This document shows, piece by piece, positions 17,113-26,955 of a stretch of 64,000 bases of DNA. The notes beneath the pieces were generated by a model. The model worked only from the letters and a program-made list of their open reading frames with translations, was not told where the DNA came from and ran no database searches. Numbering within the stretch: position 1 is the first letter of the stretch; the number at the start of each line of letters is the position of its first letter. The position numbers and the translations under genes are program-made. Origin of the DNA: Phycisphaerae bacterium (GTDB lineage: Bacteria > Planctomycetota > Phycisphaerae > UBA1845 > Fen-1342); contig JANQNU010000043.1 of NCBI GenBank assembly GCA_028279405.1, positions 47,545 through 111,544 on the forward strand, read 5' to 3'.

Positions 17113-20100
17113 TTACCGCCGGAACGCACCGCGCGCCCGGCCGGGGGCACGGATCTCGTTCTTTGCCAGGTCGATCGTGATCTCAGAGCCGACGAACGGT
17201 TCGCTGATCGTGCTGCGCTGCTGATCCTCCAGCGTAAGCTGAGCAGGCCGTGCGCCGGACCCGCGCACGGAGATGAGTTGATCGTCTCGCTTGAACTCGA
17301 GCTGATGGCAGAGCATCGTGCGAATCGCAGGCTTCTCGCGATCCACGAGCTGAACATTGCCCGTTGCCAGCATCCAGTTCAGCCGCATCCCGCTCTCCGT
17401 CGACGCCCCACCGGGGCGGACACCGAGCACGAACCCGCACTCGAGCCGATCGCTGGTCAAGTCCGTGTGTCGACCGCGGAGTTGGTTGATCTGGGACTCG
17501 GTCAGGCCCGGAACCTCCGATCGCAAATTGACCATCTCCGGCCCGGCGACATGCACGAAGCGTACGTCCCCCTGAAACAGCACGACGTCGCGCCGCGAGC
17601 CGTCCGGCTCCGCCTCACCCATCGAGTAGGTCATCGACTGTTCACATCCGATCACGGACTGGCTCGGACCGCGTGACGAGATTGCCACCGGCATTGAGGC
17701 ATCCACGCGGCTGGGTCGCCCTTCAGGACTCGGCATCCGACGACTGGTCATCGCGAGCGACGTCTGCCCCCGGGTTGTGATCTGCCGACCCGGTACGTCC
17801 GCCTCGATCGTCGGTGCGATGATCTCGGCTGTCGCGACGGGCATCGCGATCCCGGGCTGGAACATCTCGGTGCGAAACACCACCTGGTCGATGAGCGTCT
17901 CTCCGGTCGCGCCGCTCCCGACCGCGATCAGTCGATAGGGCTCTTTCCGAACCTGCGAGCGCGAGTCCGTCCGGACGAACGCACCCGCGTCATCATTGGA
18001 AGAGACACCACCGAACAGCTGGCGCAGCGGTCGCACGCGCTGCGCGAGACGATCCGCTGCCGATGTCGCGATTTGCTTCTCGCCAGTTGCCGTCACCGGT
18101 TCCGACCGCCTTCCCGACGCCTCCCAGGTCCGCCAGGCCAGCCGAACCATCGCGCCGATCGGCGAACGCGACGGGCGCTCGGCTTCCGGTAACGACGGCT
18201 CCGGCGCCGCGTCGCGCAAGGTCAATGTTAGCCGCTCCGCACCGAGCGATTCCGCGCCGCTCCGCGCTGCGACATCACCTTCGAACACCACCCGGTCGTT
18301 GACAACGTCCACGCGCATTCGCTCACGCGATGTCACGACTACCGGAACCGCGCTCCGCGTCTGGGTGCCACGCAAACTCCGCTGGCTCGAGAATCGCAGC
18401 TTCGAAGGGCCATCGACCCACATCGCTTGCTGATCCTGATCGAGGTGGATCGTCGCACCGTCCACACGATACGGCTGGGCATACACCGCCGCCCAGCGAT
18501 CCGCAGTCCCCTCGACCTGTGCCGAACGCAGCGTGTTCTCACCGACGAACGCCGCCACGATCCGCGTACCACGCGCAGCCACGCGGTTCCGTGGATCGCG
18601 CAACACCGCATTCCCGTCGACCACCAAGTCACGCAACCAGACTTTCGACGACTTCGCCACGACCGCCGGCTGACTCGTGACCGGCAACGGCTCGGGGCCC
18701 AACTCGAACGGAAGCGGGGGCTCGTTTGCTTCCATCCGAGCCGTGACCTCATCACCGGTGATCCGCGACCGCCCCCGTTCGATGGTCACGCCACCGACCG
18801 CGTATGCCCGCTGTGGATAGGCTCGACCGCGCGGAGTATGCCCCATCGCGAGTTCCAGCCGCGTACACAGGAAGGCGCCATCCCGATCGCGCAAGGCCAC
18901 GTCGCCAGTCGCAACCACGGTATCCAGCAATTGCTCGATCGCGTCGTCCGGCGTCCCCTGCTCGCGGAACGATGTCTCCAGTTCGTCCGCGCGGAGCCGC
19001 TGCCCGGAAAGCTGCACCGCCACGTTCCCGACGAACCGAGCCCGGCGCAACCGGTTCCAATCAGTCGCCGCCCCGGCATCGAGCGGCTCGGCGAGCGTCG
19101 CTTGCTCAGACGACGACGCAATTCGTAACTCGGCCCAGAGATCGCAAGCGATCGCGGAACTACCGCGGGCGCCAGACTCAAGCCGCACGTCACTGACGAG
19201 CTTGATCAGACCGATCTCCTGATCGATGAACACGCTGCCCGCGGTCATCGCGACGTTCTCGCCGCGCCGAAAGTGAACACGTCCGTCGGCCGCCGGCCCG
19301 AGCCAGATCCGACCAACTTCGTCACGCACTTCGACCCGTCCGCATGTCACGGACGCATTCTGCTGTTCGATGACGACGGGATTCCCTACCGCCTCGAAAT
19401 GCCGCCGCGGCTTGGTCGGCGCGGACGCGTCAGCACGCCTACGGCGCGGCGTTCCCGCTATGTCGTCATCGGGCAGCGGCCACATCCGCAACGGCCCCTC
19501 CCAGGTAACGACAACACGATTGCGCTCCGGCTGATTCATCGCAACCGGGCCGAGGTCGGCCGGCTGCGTCGTCGAACCTGGCTGAGTGGTCGGCATCGAC
19601 GTCGGCGCATCGGCCTCGGTCGCTGCAGCCTCACCGGGCCCACGACCGAGGTCGATCAGTAGCCGCACGATGTCCGCCGACAACCCGCCCACACGCTGAT
19701 CGCCTGCAAACTGGTTCGCGACCACGTTCTTTTGCAGGACGATCTGATAAGCACCAGCCCGTCGTCGACGCTTGCGGCCGAGCTGTGCGGTAGGACGCGC
19801 GGGCTCCGCATTCTGCGAGGTCGGCGCCGGCTGGGTCGTCGCCGACCGCGACGGTCCGGCAACCTCCTGCAGCATGTCGCTCGCCGTAAACAGCACGAGG
19901 TGGTCCCCGTGACGCAAGGTGAACTGGTTGACGCGGTTGTCAGCCTGACTCCACTCGAGAAACAGCCCGCGACCCGCAAGCTCGAAATCAGGGTGCCGTA
20001 CGTCGACCTTGCCGCGCGGATCGGTGGACAGCTCGCCGACGTCGATATCGAAGTTGAGGTTCTCCAGCTCGATCAGAATCGGCGCTTCCGACGACTCTTC

Positions 20101-20577
20101 ATCCGGCTGCGGCTCGAGGGTGCTGCGACGTTCCAACGTGATGGTGACGCCGCCGGTAAGCCGGCCGCGCTGCGGACGTTGCTGCGGCTGATCGACCTTT
20201 TCGACGAATATCTGCCCACGCTCGGCGGTGATGTGCGCCACCATCCGACTCGGCATCAACATGGTCAGCTCAGGTTTCTCGACCCGAATCTGCCGCTTGT
20301 CGTCCCCGACCGGCTCCCACGTGTCGAATCGAAAGCGGGCCGTCGCTCGACCCGTATGCTCGTCGCGCTGGGTCAGCTCCATCTTCCTGCCGGGCTGGAC
20401 GTCGATGCCCTCGACGCTAAGCCGTTGATCGGACGTATGCTGCAGGTTCTGCGGCAGAGCGGTTTCCGTCTGCCCGCGCGACGGATCCAGCGGATCGCTG
20501 GTCAGCTCGACGAAACCCCAGTAGCCGACGCCGATCAAGCCCGCCAGCACGATGTAGATAATGGTCTTCCGGATCAT
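17113..20577 (-). CDS. Very large LptC/OstA-like lipopolysaccharide-transport protein
   Basis: The product is 1154 residues. Residues 1-25 are an N-terminal anchor ([22 protein letters not shown]), as in LptC. The rest is a long series of beta-rich segments of the type [65 protein letters not shown] and [13 protein letters not shown], which resemble the OstA/LptA beta-jellyroll repeat. It follows kdsC by 36 nt, the same order as kdsC-lptC-lptA. LptC is normally about 190 residues and LptA about 185, so this protein may do both jobs and form its own periplasmic bridge. No lptB ATPase follows. Linkers rich in Thr, Gln and Pro occur near 265-285 and 355-375. The role is inferred from the anchor, the repeats and the context. 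Confidence 0.65.
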   Translation of the reverse strand: MIRKTIIYIVLAGLIGVGYWGFVELTSDPLDPSRGQTETALPQNLQHTSDQRLSVEGIDVQPGRKMELTQRDEHTGRATARFRFDTWEPVGDDKRQIRVEKPELTMLMPSRMVAHITAERGQIFVEKVDQPQQRPQRGRLTGGVTITLERRSTLEPQPDEESSEAPILIELENLNFDIDVGELSTDPRGKVDVRHPDFELAGRGLFLEWSQADNRVNQFTLRHGDHLVLFTASDMLQEVAGPSRSATTQPAPTSQNAEPARPTAQLGRKRRRRAGAYQIVLQKNVVANQFAGDQRVGGLSADIVRLLIDLGRGPGEAAATEADAPTSMPTTQPGSTTQPADLGPVAMNQPERNRVVVTWEGPLRMWPLPDDDIAGTPRRRRADASAPTKPRRHFEAVGNPVVIEQQNASVTCGRVEVRDEVGRIWLGPAADGRVHFRRGENVAMTAGSVFIDQEIGLIKLVSDVRLESGARGSSAIACDLWAELRIASSSEQATLAEPLDAGAATDWNRLRRARFVGNVAVQLSGQRLRADELETSFREQGTPDDAIEQLLDTVVATGDVALRDRDGAFLCTRLELAMGHTPRGRAYPQRAYAVGGVTIERGRSRITGDEVTARMEANEPPLPFELGPEPLPVTSQPAVVAKSSKVWLRDLVVDGNAVLRDPRNRVAARGTRIVAAFVGENTLRSAQVEGTADRWAAVYAQPYRVDGATIHLDQDQQAMWVDGPSKLRFSSQRSLRGTQTRSAVPVVVTSRERMRVDVVNDRVVFEGDVAARSGAESLGAERLTLTLRDAAPEPSLPEAERPSRSPIGAMVRLAWRTWEASGRRSEPVTATGEKQIATSAADRLAQRVRPLRQLFGGVSSNDDAGAFVRTDSRSQVRKEPYRLIAVGSGATGETLIDQVVFRTEMFQPGIAMPVATAEIIAPTIEADVPGRQITTRGQTSLAMTSRRMPSPEGRPSRVDASMPVAISSRGPSQSVIGCEQSMTYSMGEAEPDGSRRDVVLFQGDVRFVHVAGPEMVNLRSEVPGLTESQINQLRGRHTDLTSDRLECGFVLGVRPGGASTESGMRLNWMLATGNVQLVDREKPAIRTMLCHQLEFKRDDQLISVRGSGARPAQLTLEDQQRSTISEPFVGSEITIDLAKNEIRAPGRARGAFRR

Positions 20578-20613
20578 GCACTCGCCTGGATGGTCATATT
20601 CGAACTCGCGCCG

Positions 20614-21147
20614 TCAGGCCCGCGTCGCATCGTGCGCGACTGCGCTGCCCAGTGCCTGCTCCCAACGGCCCGCCTCGCGCAACAGATGCTCGACCGCCTC
20701 TCGAACGGCTCCACACCCACCGTTGCGACGCGTCACGTAACGCGCGATCTGCCGAACCTCATTCGCCGCATCCGCTGGGGCCAACGGATAAGCACATGCC
20801 CGCATCAGCGGTGCGTCCGGCCAATCGTCACCCATGACGGCCGTCTCCGCGAGCGTCAAACCGAGCGGCCCCAAGATCTCCTGCAGGTCCGTCAGCTTGT
20901 CAGCACTGCCCAAACGGTAATGCTGAACACCGAGCGCCTTCAACCGATGTTCGGTCGCACGGCTGGCCTTCCCCGAGATTACGACGACCTCGCCCAGGAC
21001 GTCGCGAAACAGCTTGATCCCGAGCCCGTCCTGAATATGGAACGCGCGCGTCACGCGCCCGTCTTCATCCACATACAAGCGGCCGTCGGTCAGCACGCCA
21101 TCCACGTCAAGGCACAAACATCGGATGGTCGCCGCGTCTGAGGTCAT
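20614..21147 (-). CDS. kdsC: 3-deoxy-D-manno-octulosonate 8-phosphate phosphatase (KdsC-like HAD)
   Basis: The product is 177 residues, the usual KdsC length. The HAD nucleophile motif is CLDVDGVLTDG (Asp14, Asp16), motif II is VVISGKAS, and motif III/IV is VMGDDWPDAPLM. C0-type HADs like this hydrolyse Kdo-8-phosphate in lipopolysaccharide core synthesis; related members act on other sugar phosphates. The open frame reaches 21273 but the ATG at 21147 immediately precedes the domain. The LptC-like gene directly downstream supports an envelope lipopolysaccharide role. Confidence 0.88.
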   Translation of the reverse strand: MTSDAATIRCLCLDVDGVLTDGRLYVDEDGRVTRAFHIQDGLGIKLFRDVLGEVVVISGKASRATEHRLKALGVQHYRLGSADKLTDLQEILGPLGLTLAETAVMGDDWPDAPLMRACAYPLAPADAANEVRQIARYVTRRNGGCGAVREAVEHLLREAGRWEQALGSAVAHDATRA

Positions 21148-21305
21148 CGAATGAGTCTCATGGGAATGCTGAACACGACCCGACCCGCTCCGACCCGCGC
21201 GCAGCAGGATCGCGTTATGATACTCCGATCGCGCGCGGAGCGTTATCGCGCCGCGGCATTTTTGAGCACCCACGTTCGGTCCGAATACCTGCGGGAGCCC
21301 CTGGT

Positions 21306-22166
21306 ATGCCCAATCCTACGCTCGATCTCGGCGGCTGCCGCGTCACACTCCTCGATGGCGGCGCCCTCAAACTCGACGGCGGTGCGATGTTCGGCATCAT
21401 CCCGAAACCCCTCTGGTCGCGCGCCACGGCCGCGGACGACCAGAACCGCATCCAACTCGCCTGCAACTGCCTGCTCGTCGAGTGGCAGCACGAGACCGAC
21501 CGGCGCGTGCTCATCGAAACCGGCCACGGGCCCAAGTACGCCGACAAAGAGCAACGGATCTTCGCGATCGATCCCGCGCACTGGCTGCTGCCCTCGCTCG
21601 AGTCCGCCGACATCGATCCCGCATCGATCACCGACGTCGTCGTCACCCACCTGCACTTCGACCACGCCGGCGGGCTGACGCACGAGGTTGACGGGCAGAT
21701 GCGCCCGACCTTCCCGAACGCCCGAGTACACGTCCAGCGCGCCGAGTACGAGGATGCGCGGGCCAACTTCGGCATTATGACGGCCACCTACCGCGGCGAA
21801 AACTACGCACCGATCGACGCGAACGACGCCTGGATGTTTCACGATGGCCCCGGCGAGCTGCTACCCGGCATCGCCGCGATGGTCACGCCGGGCCATACGC
21901 GCGGCCATCAATCCATCCAGATCACCGGTCGTGACCGCATCGCGATCTTCGGCGGCGACGTCATGCCCACCCGCGCTCACCTCGGCGCGCCTTACAACAT
22001 GGCCTACGACCTCTACCCGGTGGACAATCGTGCGTCGAAGGAACGACTGCTCAAAACGCTCGCCGAGCGTGACGGGCTGCTGATCATCGACCACGAGCCG
22101 CACACGCCCATCGTCCGACCGATCGCCGACGGCTCCTGGTTCGCGCTCGAAGACGTCACGACCTAG
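21306..22166 (+). CDS. Metallo-beta-lactamase-fold hydrolase
   Basis: The product is 286 residues. The metal site THLHFDHAGG is at about 117-126, the second His is in TPGHTRGHQ, the Asp in FGGDVMP and the last His in IIDHEP, the complete two-metal set of the fold. The early segment LDGGALKLDGGAMFG and the NCLLVEW strand resemble the lactonase/glyoxalase-like branch. It has no signal peptide. The substrate is unknown. The gene is divergent from kdsC with a 158-nt gap. Confidence 0.9.
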   Translation: MPNPTLDLGGCRVTLLDGGALKLDGGAMFGIIPKPLWSRATAADDQNRIQLACNCLLVEWQHETDRRVLIETGHGPKYADKEQRIFAIDPAHWLLPSLESADIDPASITDVVVTHLHFDHAGGLTHEVDGQMRPTFPNARVHVQRAEYEDARANFGIMTATYRGENYAPIDANDAWMFHDGPGELLPGIAAMVTPGHTRGHQSIQITGRDRIAIFGGDVMPTRAHLGAPYNMAYDLYPVDNRASKERLLKTLAERDGLLIIDHEPHTPIVRPIADGSWFALEDVTT

Positions 22167-22167
22167 T

Positions 22168-22181
22168 GTTGGCGCGCCAAC
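22168..22181. repeat. 14-bp perfect palindrome after the hydrolase gene
   Basis: GTTGGCGCGCCAAC lies two bases after the stop codon of the hydrolase gene. It has no T-run, so it is not a standard terminator; it may be a protein site or a weak stem. Confidence 0.3.
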
Positions 22182-22266
22182 GCACCCGCCTGTCGGCGAA
22201 CACGGAACCGTGGCACGACCGGCGCTTTCTCTGAGCGAGTCGGCATGCCACCAATGGAATCGCGTG

Positions 22267-22575
22267 AACACCGGGTGGCACTAGTAGCTTGCTACTAGTG
22301 TTCAGGGGTGCTTGTACATGTATTCGCTGAATCCACTTGCGACTTGATCTTCTGGCGCTCGAGGCTTGTCGTGTGGCCAGGGGGCTCCAGTGCGAGCCGC
22401 GAGCGCGAGCGAGCGGTCAACGGCGGGCGAGACGCCCGCCCCACCCGGCACGACGCCCCCGCCCCTGTGATCGATGAGACGTTGCTTGCCGGGGCCCGTG
22501 GCGTAGACACCGACCTCATAGAGGGAACTTGCTCCCGACTGGCGGACAAGGGGGGCATTGCCAGTGCCACTCAGC
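22267..22575. repeat. Dispersed hairpin-rich repeat element, copy A
   Basis: The 477-base gap between genes holds no coding signal and is mostly this element. It begins with a perfect hairpin at 22279-22300 (CACTAGTAGC / GCTACTAGTG, TT loop) followed by TTCAGGGG. Further on are a GAGCGCGAGCGAGCGG block near 22400, a GTGTCTACGCC-like block (reverse strand, near 22500) and an ACTGGC...GCCAGT pair at about 22538-22566. The same set of blocks recurs at 43339-43660, partly rearranged. It looks like a small non-autonomous mobile or REP-like element. Confidence 0.6.
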
Positions 22576-22643
22576 TGAGCCACTCTCGGAAAATCCGCTT
22601 GTCCGGGCAACGCGCGGGCGATACGGCGTCCGATAGAGGGTCC

Positions 22644-23348
22644 ATGCGTAACATCACGATTGAGCTGCCGTACTTCTTTCCCGCAGATCCGGGTTGGTGG
22701 TACACGATCATTCCCGGCACGGCCGGCTGGCGGCTACGTCGCGCCTGGCGCCGCGACCCAAACTGCGAATACGCGATCATGTTGCGCATCGGTAACCGTA
22801 GCGATTTCTACGAGTGCGCGGCGTACGGCTACGATCGGCAGCTAATCGTTCAACACCGACTCCGCGGCTCCTGTGGCCTGGTGACGTGGAACACTGAACA
22901 CCCAAATAAAGGAATACCCGAACAGCTCACGACGCCTGTGTTTTCGTCGCTCCATCGGTTCTGTACCGGAGGGACAAGACCCCCCGGCAGAGACATCGTT
23001 CGGTTGACCGTCGTGTCACGTCCCATGGCACGATCCTTGTACCGCGAATCGTGGTCTATACACGTCATGATCGACGACGAGGACCGACCGTTGGTGTTCT
23101 TCCCGGACGAATCGTTGGATGACTTCAGCAAGGCGGTATTGAGCGTGCTGGAGCGGATTCTGCCGGAATCGAGTCTGCGATTGGGTCGCCGCAGCCGACA
23201 CGATCCGATGCCGGCCGGCGATTGCTGGAACTGCGGCTATTCGCTCCGCGGACTCGAAAGCAATCGGTGCCCCGAGTGCGGATTGACGTTGGAAGAGTAT
23301 CTGCGCCAGCGCTATCCGTCACCACCGCGCAAACCCCGCAAGAGGTGA
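22644..23348 (+). CDS. Protein of unknown function with C-terminal zinc ribbon
   Basis: The product is 234 residues from the ATG at 22644, which has AGAGGG just upstream; the open frame before it lies in the repeat element and is not coding. Residues 1-190 are soluble with no recognised fold (aromatic-rich start IELPYFFPADPGWWYTIIPG). The C-terminus has CWNCGYSLRG and CPECGLTLEEYL, one four-Cys zinc ribbon like those elsewhere in the window. It may be a binding module joined to a lineage-specific domain. Confidence 0.7.
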   Translation: MRNITIELPYFFPADPGWWYTIIPGTAGWRLRRAWRRDPNCEYAIMLRIGNRSDFYECAAYGYDRQLIVQHRLRGSCGLVTWNTEHPNKGIPEQLTTPVFSSLHRFCTGGTRPPGRDIVRLTVVSRPMARSLYRESWSIHVMIDDEDRPLVFFPDESLDDFSKAVLSVLERILPESSLRLGRRSRHDPMPAGDCWNCGYSLRGLESNRCPECGLTLEEYLRQRYPSPPRKPRKR

Positions 23349-23537
23349 TCACTCGCTGGTCGGTAACACCAGCGGCCGCTGCCCGGAGTGCGGAACCCGG
23401 ACCGACTGAACTCATGCGCAATCCGTGTCTCGGCGTGGCTACCCCATAGCATTCAGAATATTCGAGCGATACTGTAACGATTGTCACTGTCGGGGTGGTG
23501 GGGTTCTTCATGCCGAAAACTCGGCAGGAGGTCTCTG

Positions 23538-24929
23538 ATGAGGACGTTGTTTCAACGAGGGTCGCGCACTGCATTGGCGGTACTCGCCGGACTGGGTACA
23601 GCCCGCGCCGTTGCGCAAATCGATCCGGGCCAGGAGCTGTGCCCGGGCATCGACTGCGCGTCCGTCGCGGTCGGACCGTTCACGCCACCAACGGGGTGGG
23701 CCTTGAAACCTGATCGCCGACCTGGTTTTGTCATTCACACCTGGACCGGTAGCACCAACAACAATTCGCTCCGGCTCAACTCGAATTGGTACGACAACGA
23801 CCTCGAGCTGCCGAATGGTCCGCCTACGGATACGGACGGAGACGGGCTCCCGGACGCATTCGAATGGTTACTGAGCAGCCTCGACGAGGGCTACGACCTG
23901 GGATATCGGCGGATCATCATGCGGCTGCCGGCCGGAAGCCCTGCGGACCAGATCTGGGCCTCGTCCCAATGGTGGACGATGCCGAAGTGGAAACGCACCG
24001 GACTTCAGACGCACGTGACGGCATGGCTCGATGCCAAGGAGCTGGCCGGCGACCCGGTCACGCTGGGCATCATCGGAGGCTACCGGATCAACGACCCCTG
24101 TTCCTTGTCGATGGCCGGTGCACATGGCCCCGATCCGACAAGCGCAAGCGACATGTGCGTCTTCTACCAGAACGTTAAACCATGGATGGACGTCGGCATC
24201 ACCGAGTATTGGTTCGACGCCGCTTCCGGTCACTGGAGCCCGATGGTCACGTTGCAACACAGCCCCGATTACTCCGGCCTCGTCCGATTCGGTGGTGAGG
24301 CGGTTCCATTTGAGGGCGAGGGCTGCGACCAGCAACGAACACCGGTCCCGGCGGCAGTCGCGGCCGGCCCGTGGTTTGCCTTCTATCGTTTCGTCGTGAG
24401 TCGTTTTGGAGACACACCGATCGTGGACCCCAACACCACCGATCTCGCCGTCTTGTTCAACGGGCATCATGTCTCCTGCGGCCCAACCAACGGCGACGAG
24501 TGGGTGTTCGATGACCTCAAACGGCTGGTCGACGCCGGCTGGGTAGCTTGGACAGACGGGCAACAGGGTGTGTTCGATCACTGGAAGCCGTACTACCCGG
24601 GACGCGGGTACACCTTCGACTACTCTTTCCGCTACTCCATCGAGGCGGTCCGTCGCGTGTATGACTTCGGCGAACTGACCGCGGTCATCGACTTCAACAA
24701 CGACGGTCTGCTGGAGGTCGGCGGCTCGACCACAAACGACCTGGATGCCTTTGCCGCTGTCTGGAACGCCAACTACGGCCAACCCGGCGGGTACCTCGAC
24801 GGGGACGTCAACGGCGACGGCGTCATCAACATCGACGACATCACGTTCTTCACCAGCGCTGCCAACGCCTGGACGCAGAACGACCAACTGGTCGGCGTCG
24901 ACCTCGGCCCGGCCTGGTGGCATCCCTGA
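23538..24929 (+). CDS. Secreted protein with dockerin-like calcium repeats, paralogue 1
   Basis: The product is 463 residues. A signal peptide (MRTLFQRGSRTALAVLAGLGTARAVAQ) follows a strong AGGAGG. A TDTDGDGLPDAFEWLL loop near 95-110 is a thrombospondin-type-3-like calcium motif. The middle has conserved Trp, Tyr and Cys (SQWWTMPKWKR, MCVFYQNVKPWMDVG). The C-terminus holds two EF-hand-like loops, DFNNDGLLEV and DVNGDGVINIDDITFF, the type I dockerin pattern. It is very similar along its whole length to the next gene, so the pair is a tandem duplication. The catalytic role, if any, is not recognised; dockerin-type repeats in planctomycetes often sit on surface or secreted proteins. Confidence 0.8.
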   Translation: MRTLFQRGSRTALAVLAGLGTARAVAQIDPGQELCPGIDCASVAVGPFTPPTGWALKPDRRPGFVIHTWTGSTNNNSLRLNSNWYDNDLELPNGPPTDTDGDGLPDAFEWLLSSLDEGYDLGYRRIIMRLPAGSPADQIWASSQWWTMPKWKRTGLQTHVTAWLDAKELAGDPVTLGIIGGYRINDPCSLSMAGAHGPDPTSASDMCVFYQNVKPWMDVGITEYWFDAASGHWSPMVTLQHSPDYSGLVRFGGEAVPFEGEGCDQQRTPVPAAVAAGPWFAFYRFVVSRFGDTPIVDPNTTDLAVLFNGHHVSCGPTNGDEWVFDDLKRLVDAGWVAWTDGQQGVFDHWKPYYPGRGYTFDYSFRYSIEAVRRVYDFGELTAVIDFNNDGLLEVGGSTTNDLDAFAAVWNANYGQPGGYLDGDVNGDGVINIDDITFFTSAANAWTQNDQLVGVDLGPAWWHP

Positions 24930-24954
24930 TTGACGTCAGCGAATGACGCGGGTT

Positions 24955-24986
24955 GCGCAGCGGGATGCCGGGAGTGTCCGCTGCGC
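24955..24986 (+). terminator. Hairpin after paralogue 1, possible terminator
   Basis: GCGCAGCGG (24955-24963) pairs with CCGCTGCGC (24978-24986); an inner ATGC/GTGT stem using two G-T wobbles closes a CGGGA loop. There is no strong T-run. The same structure, with Watson-Crick inner pairs, follows paralogue 2. The 24930-25223 gap shows nothing else coding; its last part resembles the leader before paralogue 1. Confidence 0.45.
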
Positions 24987-25223
24987 GGCCTGGCCGTGTC
25001 GAGTGATTCGCGAGCCGCGCAATCACTCTTCCAGGCGCGACCCGGCAACTGTTTCTAACAAACTACGCTCGTCTCCGTGCATGCCCGCCACGATACCGAT
25101 TGTGAAGTTTTGATGTGAATGCCGTCCGTCGAGTGGTCATCCTCGGCGTCGAGCAGTAACGTGAAGCGATCGCTGTCGGGGCGGTGCGGTTGTCTTGCGC
25201 CGGTATCCGGCAGGAGTGATCCA

Positions 25224-26642
25224 ATGAGAGTATCGTTGATTCGCGGGGGGAAGACGAGCATGCTGATGATGCTCGTCGGCCTAGGCACGTTGCACGCCGT
25301 AGCGCAGCCGTTAGGCCCGGGAATTCTCCCCGGCCAGGAGCTTTGTCCCAGTATCCGATGCGCCAGCGTAGCCGTTGGCCCCTTCGCGCCGCCGACGGGG
25401 TGGTCCCTGAAGCCGGACCGTCGACCGGGCATCATCATTCACACCTGGAACGGACATCCGTCGAACCCCATCCGTGTCAATCCGGCGTGGTACGACAACG
25501 ACGTCGAGAACCCGAACGGCCCGCCGACCGACAGCGACAACGACGGCGTGCCAGACGTCTTCGAGTGGCTGCTCAGTCAACTCGATACAGCCTACGATCT
25601 CGGCTATCGGCGAATGATCATGCGGTTGCCCGCAGGCAGTCTCGCGGGCGGCCCGATGTCATCGTCACAATGGTGGCCGATGCCCCAGTGGAAACGCCGG
25701 GGATTTCACACGCACGTAAAAGCCTGGCTGAAAGAAAAGGCAGTGGCAGGTGACCCGGTTGCACTCGGGGTTTATGCAGGCTATCCGATCAACGATCCGT
25801 GCGAGCTTTCGATGGTCGGCGCACACGCCCCGGACACGACCAACGCCGACGACATGTGTGTCTTCTACCAGAACGTCAAGCCGTGGATGGACGTCGGGGT
25901 TGCCGAGTACTGGCTGGACGCGTCTTCGCCGACCCACCTCTGGCCGGAGGCATCGACGTTGCAGCACAGCCCGGACTACGCAGGCCGCATCCGCTTCGGC
26001 GGCGAGGCCATCCCGTCCGTCGGAGACGGCAACGGCTGCTCCGGCGCGCTGATGCCCAACCCCGCTGCCGCCGCCGTCAACCCCTGGGTGGCGACGTACC
26101 GCTTCGCCGTGAGCCGCTATGGACAGGAAGAGGTCGTCGACGCTGCCACCACGGACCTCGCTGTCATGTTCAACGGCCACCACGTCCCTTGCGGCGCGTC
26201 GGCGGGTGACGAGTGGGAGTATCCCGATCTCAAGCGATTCGTCGAGGAGGGCTGGATCGCCTGGACGGACGGAGGCGCCTGGGTGAGCTCGCAATGGCGA
26301 CGTCATCAGAACGAACCGCCGTACGCGTTCGACTACGCCTTCCGATATGCCGCCGAAGCGGTTCATCGAGTCTACGACTTCGGGACGCTGACGGCGGTCG
26401 CGGACTTCAACAACGATGGTCTGCTGGAAGTCGATGACTACGACGCACCGGACGTCGCCGCGTTCCTCGACGCATGGTATGACAATGCGACCGGCCCCGG
26501 CGGCTACGTCGACGGCGACGTCAACGGCGACGGGACGGTGGACGGCGCGGATGTGACGTTCTTCTTCAATGCCGCCAACGCCTGGACGCAGAACGGTCAA
26601 CTGGTCGGCGTCGACCTGGGGCCGGCGTGGTGGCACCCCTAG
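25224..26642 (+). CDS. Secreted protein with dockerin-like calcium repeats, paralogue 2
   Basis: The product is 472 residues. The ATG at 25224 has AGGAG about seven bases upstream and begins a signal peptide (MRVSLIRGGKTSMLMMLVGLGTLHAVAQ). The body matches paralogue 1 block by block: GQELCPSIRCASVAVGPFAPPTGW, RRPGIIIHTW, TDSDNDGVPDVFEWLL, MCVFYQNVKPWMDVG, LFNGHH-like MFNGHHVPCG, then DFNNDGLLEVDD and DVNGDGTVDGADVTFFF, ending VGVDLGPAWWHP in both. The closing segment QLVGVDLGPAWWHP is identical. The preceding leader (CTGTCGGGGCGGTGCGGTT) also resembles that of paralogue 1, so the duplicated unit included the promoter region. Confidence 0.8.
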   Translation: MRVSLIRGGKTSMLMMLVGLGTLHAVAQPLGPGILPGQELCPSIRCASVAVGPFAPPTGWSLKPDRRPGIIIHTWNGHPSNPIRVNPAWYDNDVENPNGPPTDSDNDGVPDVFEWLLSQLDTAYDLGYRRMIMRLPAGSLAGGPMSSSQWWPMPQWKRRGFHTHVKAWLKEKAVAGDPVALGVYAGYPINDPCELSMVGAHAPDTTNADDMCVFYQNVKPWMDVGVAEYWLDASSPTHLWPEASTLQHSPDYAGRIRFGGEAIPSVGDGNGCSGALMPNPAAAAVNPWVATYRFAVSRYGQEEVVDAATTDLAVMFNGHHVPCGASAGDEWEYPDLKRFVEEGWIAWTDGGAWVSSQWRRHQNEPPYAFDYAFRYAAEAVHRVYDFGTLTAVADFNNDGLLEVDDYDAPDVAAFLDAWYDNATGPGGYVDGDVNGDGTVDGADVTFFFNAANAWTQNGQLVGVDLGPAWWHP

Positions 26643-26670
26643 GCAGCATTTGATCAAACAGAACGGGCTT

Positions 26671-26700
26671 CGCAGCGGGACACCGGGAGTGTCCGCTGCG
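26671..26700 (+). terminator. Hairpin after paralogue 2, possible terminator
   Basis: CGCAGCGG (26671-26678) pairs with CCGCTGCG (26693-26700), then ACAC with GTGT after a bulged G, closing the loop CGGGA. It is the counterpart of the hairpin at 24955-24986. Confidence 0.45.
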
Positions 26701-26837
26701 CGGTCCGCGCATTCCCGTCCAGCGCACGTCGGGCCTATCCGCTCCGGCACCCCATCACAAGGAAAATCCGTCGTCGTTCAGCGTTGGTTCGGTGCATGCG
26801 CCGCGGCGCGCCGGGATCGGCGAAGGACATGAAAAAC

Positions 26838-26910
26838 GCGCCCGGTAGGATTCGAACCTACGACCCCAGGTTTAGGAAACCTGTGCTCTATCCTGCTGAG
26901 CTACGGGCGC
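26838..26910 (-). tRNA. tRNA-Arg (anticodon CCU)
   Basis: The 73-nt minus-strand sequence folds into a full cloverleaf: acceptor GCGCCCG/CGGGCGC, D-arm GCTC/GAGC, anticodon arm CAGGT/ACCTG with loop TTCCTAA, and T-arm GTAGG-TTCGAAT-CCTAC. The anticodon CCT reads AGG. No CCA is encoded. A short T-run follows the 3' end. Confidence 0.97.
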
Positions 26911-26955
26911 TGCAAGCCGTAGCCTAGCGGCTAGCAGCCGCTTCGATCAACGCCT

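Noticed and set aside
22279..22300. Simple terminator of the hydrolase gene
   Set aside because: The hairpin lacks a T-run, lies more than 100 bases after the stop and recurs at 43347 as part of a larger shared element.
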